Part shown: positions 13,980 through 14,920 of the stretch, one piece after another | How positions within the stretch are numbered: position 1 is the first letter of the stretch | Layout: every line of letters starts with the position of its first letter | Assembly: GCA_020832725.1 (NCBI GenBank) | Contig: JAFIEC010000076.1 | Location: 1 to 14,920, forward strand | Direction of reading: 5' to 3' | DNA from: Paracoccaceae bacterium | GTDB taxonomy: Bacteria; Pseudomonadota; Alphaproteobacteria; Rhodobacterales; Rhodobacteraceae | Length of the DNA: 14,920 nucleotides | Notes under the pieces: generated by a model | Databases searched by the model: none | Seen by the model: only the letters and a program-made list of their open reading frames with translations | What the model was told of the DNA's origin: nothing | Position numbers and translations under genes: made by a program

Positions 13980-14920
13980 TCAGAAATCGGTGGCGGCGGT
14001 CAGCGCATCCAGCGCCGACACCGCCTCCATCCGGGCGCGTGCCGACGCGATCCAGCCGGCCATGGCCTCCTGCCCCGCCTCGGGCAAGGCCTCGATCAGG
14101 GCCAGTGCCCCGGCCAGATCGCCCGTGGCCAGACGCGCCTCGGCCCGCGACAGCAGCGCGTCGGGGTCGTCGCCCTCGCGCGGTTCGATCGAGCGTGCGC
14201 CCACCTGGTTGCGCAGGAAGGTTCCCATGCGCGCGGCCATGTCATCGCCCACGGTTGCGCGCAGCGAGGCGCGCAGCCCCTCGCGGGCGGCCTCGGGAAA
14301 GGCGTCGCGCAGGCGCGGCAGGCTCTCCACCCCGGTGGCGGCATGGGCGGCCAGCGCCTCGGGCACCGGCTCTGCAAGGGCGCGGCCCAGCGCGTCCATC
14401 GCATCGGCATAGGGGCCGCCGGTTTCCAGCGCGGCACGCAGACGGGTCAGCGCCACCGCCGCCCCGGCGGAGGCGACGATGCCATCTGCCTGCTCGCGCA
14501 GCACGGCCATCTCGGCCTCGGCAGAGGCGACCCGCGTCAGGGCATCGGCGGCGGCGGCCTCGATCTGCGCGCGCAGGCGCGCAAGCTCGGCCGCCCTTGC
14601 CTCCTCGGCCTCGGACGAGGGGGTACCCTCTCCGGTCGGGCGTGCCTCCAGCGTTGCGATCTGCGTCTCCAGCCGGTCAAGCCGGGCGGACAGGTCGGCA
14701 TCCGGCGTCGCTTCCGTGGCCGGGGCGGCCTCGAGATCCGCCAGCCCGGTCTCGAGCGCGGCGATCCTGTCCTGCAGCGGCGACAGATCGGGCGCGGGGG
14801 ACGGCTCCGGCAGGGCGGCCAGCCGCGCCTCCAGATCGGCGATGCGGGCGGTGGCCGCGCTGCTCCGGGCCTCGGCCTCCGTCAGCGCCGCACGCTCCGA
14901 CCCCGCCTCGTTCGACGCCG
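13980..14920 (-). CDS. mic60: Mic60/mitofilin-like inner-membrane protein (COG4223), C-terminal part, 5' end outside window
   Basis: The frame is open from the window edge to the TGA at 13980, giving 312 visible residues. The N-terminal half of this part is a heptad-like, Ala/Leu/Glu/Arg-rich coiled coil (for example ARIADLEARLAALPEP, then LSARLDRLETQIATLEAR). The C-terminal 175 residues carry the mitofilin signature: LTRLRAALETGGPYADAM, VPEALAAHAATGVESL, FLRNQVGARS, and GDDPDALLSRAEARLATGDL. Mic60 in mitochondria shapes cristae; alphaproteobacterial homologues are anchored in the inner membrane and bend membranes. The missing part should hold the transmembrane anchor and, further upstream, hem genes are expected from the usual order in this group. 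An ATG at 14510 inside the frame is not the start, since the coiled coil continues upstream. Confidence 0.85.
   Translation of the reverse strand, partial: ASNEAGSERAALTEAEARSSAATARIADLEARLAALPEPSPAPDLSPLQDRIAALETGLADLEAAPATEATPDADLSARLDRLETQIATLEARPTGEGTPSSEAEEARAAELARLRAQIEAAAADALTRVASAEAEMAVLREQADGIVASAGAAVALTRLRAALETGGPYADAMDALGRALAEPVPEALAAHAATGVESLPRLRDAFPEAAREGLRASLRATVGDDMAARMGTFLRNQVGARSIEPREGDDPDALLSRAEARLATGDLAGALALIEALPEAGQEAMAGWIASARARMEAVSALDALTAATDF

Overview
The base composition (very high GC throughout), codon use and gene families point to an alphaproteobacterium of the Rhodobacterales (Rhodobacter/Roseobacter relatives). The clearest markers are a Mic60/mitofilin-like gene next to a HemY-family gene, an AapJ/BztA-type amino-acid binding protein, a fused TAXI-TRAP transporter and a UbiH-type hydroxylase. 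No phage, transposase, integrase or CRISPR sequence was seen.

Layout. (1) 63-2729: an amidase-signature hydrolase (minus) diverges from a UbiH/UbiF-type FAD monooxygenase (plus) across 84 bp. (2) 2745-4472: a strong hairpin, a candidate promoter, a small four-helix membrane protein of unknown function, and an orphan AapJ/BztA-like periplasmic protein. (3) 4490-7790: a minus-strand operon for a TAXI-type TRAP transporter (binding protein first, then one fused permease), with GC-rich hairpins in the gap between the two genes. (4) 7791-11994: across a 259 bp divergent control region, a plus-strand run encodes a cytoplasmic sulfatase/phosphonate-monoester-hydrolase-like enzyme, a fosmidomycin-resistance-type MFS exporter and an isopenicillin-N-synthase-like Fe(II)/2-oxoglutarate dioxygenase. 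(5) 12070-12408: a tRNA-Thr(CGU) gene (minus) and an intergenic array of hairpins. (6) 12425-14920: HemY-family TPR membrane protein and the C-terminal part of a Mic60-like protein (minus), running off the window.

How the genes may work together. The TRAP importer and the hydrolase/exporter pair are divergently arranged on one control region, so an inferred scheme is uptake of an anionic ester (organosulfate or phosphonate ester), hydrolysis in the cytoplasm, and export of product or toxic analogue by the MFS pump. The dioxygenase may belong to the same run. HemY and Mic60 are envelope/inner-membrane housekeeping proteins and form a separate transcription unit.

The most unusual observation is a family of tandem GC hairpins with a period of about 27 nt. 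One five-unit array lies in frame inside the dioxygenase gene (exactly 27 nt, nine codons per unit). A second, more diverged array of about seven hairpins with a 23-30 nt period lies in the intergenic stretch about 1.2 kb downstream. A further hairpin of the same kind forms the last codons of the dioxygenase. Also notable is the AapJ-like protein, which keeps the fold signature but has lost the loops that normally bind amino acids.
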